Shown piece after piece: positions 63,115-64,000 of a stretch of DNA of 64,000 nt (position 1 is the stretch's first letter; each line of letters starts with the position of its first letter). Made by a program: the position numbers and the translations under genes. Source of the stretch: Gammaproteobacteria bacterium (lineage in GTDB: Bacteria; Pseudomonadota; Gammaproteobacteria; Steroidobacterales; Rariloculaceae). Under the pieces are notes generated by a model. That model worked only from the letters and a program-made list of their open reading frames with translations, was not told the origin of the DNA and did not search any database. The stretch covers positions 62,001 to 126,000 of the forward strand of contig JAJDWR010000067.1 of assembly GCA_022825505.1 (NCBI GenBank), written 5' to 3'.

Positions 63115-64000
63115 TTACAGGTTGCCGGCGGCGTAGAGCCGGCCATAATGCTCCAGGAGCGAAGTGGCTTCCTCCACCAGAGCCCGGCCGTCGATACCGT
63201 CGCGGGCGACCACCGAAATCCACCGTTCGGCCACCTGCCGCTGGCTCTTCTGCCGGAGCAGTTCGACTTCTTCCGGAGGAAGGTAGATGAACTCGCCGGA
63301 GGCTTCGGCGGCTTGTTCGCCGGCGACTTCCATGGCCATCCAGCTCTCCCCCATCCACTTGGCGACGTTGCGCCCGGAATTGGCGTCGATCACGGCTTGC
63401 AGATCCGCCGGAAGGCTGTCGTAGGTGCCCTGGTTCATGGTAATCATGAGTACCTGGGCGTTGAATCGCGGCCAGGTCTCATCGTCGAGAAGAATGTTGT
63501 AGTCGACGAGGTCGTGGACCTTGAGGCCGAACGAGGCCTCGTACGGAATCAGGGTTGCGTCGACGATACCCCTGGAAAGCATTTCGGGGATTTTCTGAAC
63601 CGTCGTGCCGATGGCCGTTGCGCCCCATGACTCGACCATCCATCCGGCCACACGCGTTGGGATCCGGTACTTCCGGCCGGCGAGTTCGGCGGTGGTGCGG
63701 ATCGGTTCCTTGGAATGAATGAGCTGTCCGGCATGCACGAAGACCGAGATCAGTTTGTGGCCCGCAAACTCCTCCGGATGATTGTCGATGAAGTCCTGAA
63801 TGGCAAAGTTCACCACCACCGGATGCGCGGCCAGAAAGGGAAGCTCGAAGACTTCGATTCGCGGAAACCGGCCCGGCGTATAGCCGGGCAGCGTCCAGGC
63901 AATGTCGACGATCCCGTCAAAGGCCTGATCGATCAGCGCCGGCGCCTGCCCGCCCAGGTGCATCGAGGGGTAGATGTCGATCTGCAGGCGTCCGCCGGAA
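63115..64000 (-). CDS. TRAP transporter substrate-binding protein DctP (N-terminus cut by window edge)
   Basis: At least 294 residues of DctP-family solute-binding protein. The frame is open to the right edge, reading GGRLQIDIYPSMHLGGQAPAL at its visible start, so the first part with the signal peptide is missing. IRTTAELAGRKYRIP carries the conserved Arg region that binds carboxylate ligands, and MITMNQGTYDSLPADLQAVI is typical of the C-terminal lobe. It would capture organic acids in the periplasm for a TRAP membrane unit, not visible here. It is 100 bp upstream of the SulP gene on the same strand. Confidence 0.88.
   Translation of the reverse strand, partial: SGGRLQIDIYPSMHLGGQAPALIDQAFDGIVDIAWTLPGYTPGRFPRIEVFELPFLAAHPVVVNFAIQDFIDNHPEEFAGHKLISVFVHAGQLIHSKEPIRTTAELAGRKYRIPTRVAGWMVESWGATAIGTTVQKIPEMLSRGIVDATLIPYEASFGLKVHDLVDYNILLDDETWPRFNAQVLMITMNQGTYDSLPADLQAVIDANSGRNVAKWMGESWMAMEVAGEQAAEASGEFIYLPPEEVELLRQKSQRQVAERWISVVARDGIDGRALVEEATSLLEHYGRLYAAGNL

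Overview
This 64 kb window is GC-rich, densely coded bacterial chromosome. It most likely comes from a sulfur-oxidising, aerobic gammaproteobacterium, possibly marine or host-associated. That placement is an inference from gene content: an aprM-aprB-aprA set with single-chain ATP sulfurylase, an NAD-linked fds-type formate dehydrogenase, Na+/solute symporters, a TonB receptor and a TRAP binding protein. No rRNA, tRNA, phage, insertion sequence or CRISPR array was seen.

Layout. 1-1540: a cut HMG-CoA synthase-like gene and a divergent small DUF7009-like gene. 1738-10534: a formate dehydrogenase operon, fdsG-fdsB-(FMN hydroxyacid dehydrogenase)-fdhD-(AvtA-like aminotransferase)-fdsA in two pieces-fdsD, behind a palindromic operator candidate. 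10571-15836: Uma2, an NHL-repeat protein, a FolK-FolP fusion, a XoxG-like cytochrome c and a threonine dehydratase. 15844-21924: a DUF6152 remnant, aprMBA and feoAB. 21944-25152: a Tat-exported SDR and a DUF4212/VC_2705-type symporter. 25160-27680: a duplicated membrane-protein gene flanking vapBC, with decayed antitoxin remnants. 27704-36511: a Yip1-like protein, an APC permease, a TonB receptor, an SSS symporter and a large reductive-dehalogenase-like protein with two core modules. 36512-36966: an AT-rich gap with DnaA boxes. 36967-44291: a DUF1080 lipoprotein, sulfite reductase with DUF934 and DUF2849, TlpA, a DUF6152 cluster and an M23 peptidase. 44573-51591: a MacB-type permease, an AI-2E-type exporter and three exported proteins, one a cytochrome c/beta-propeller fusion. 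51715-54713: fabD-cysC-sat. 54834-61283: an M20/MFS/2-hydroxyacid dehydrogenase/metallo-beta-lactamase run, split by a 141-bp nested palindrome and facing a TPP enzyme. 61389-64000: SulP and a cut DctP.

How it fits together. AprMBA would oxidise sulfite to APS and Sat would convert APS to sulfate with ATP gain. The SulP carrier, cysC and cysI also permit anion exchange, PAPS formation and sulfite reduction. Formate oxidation would supply NADH, and FeoAB the iron for the many Fe-S enzymes. The most notable items are the two-piece formate dehydrogenase alpha subunit lacking the His/Cys cluster ligands, the double-module dehalogenase-like protein, the 141-bp palindrome, the apparently leaderless vapBC operon in a duplicated and decayed antitoxin neighbourhood, and a DUF6152 cluster where two single-domain genes sit beside their fused form.
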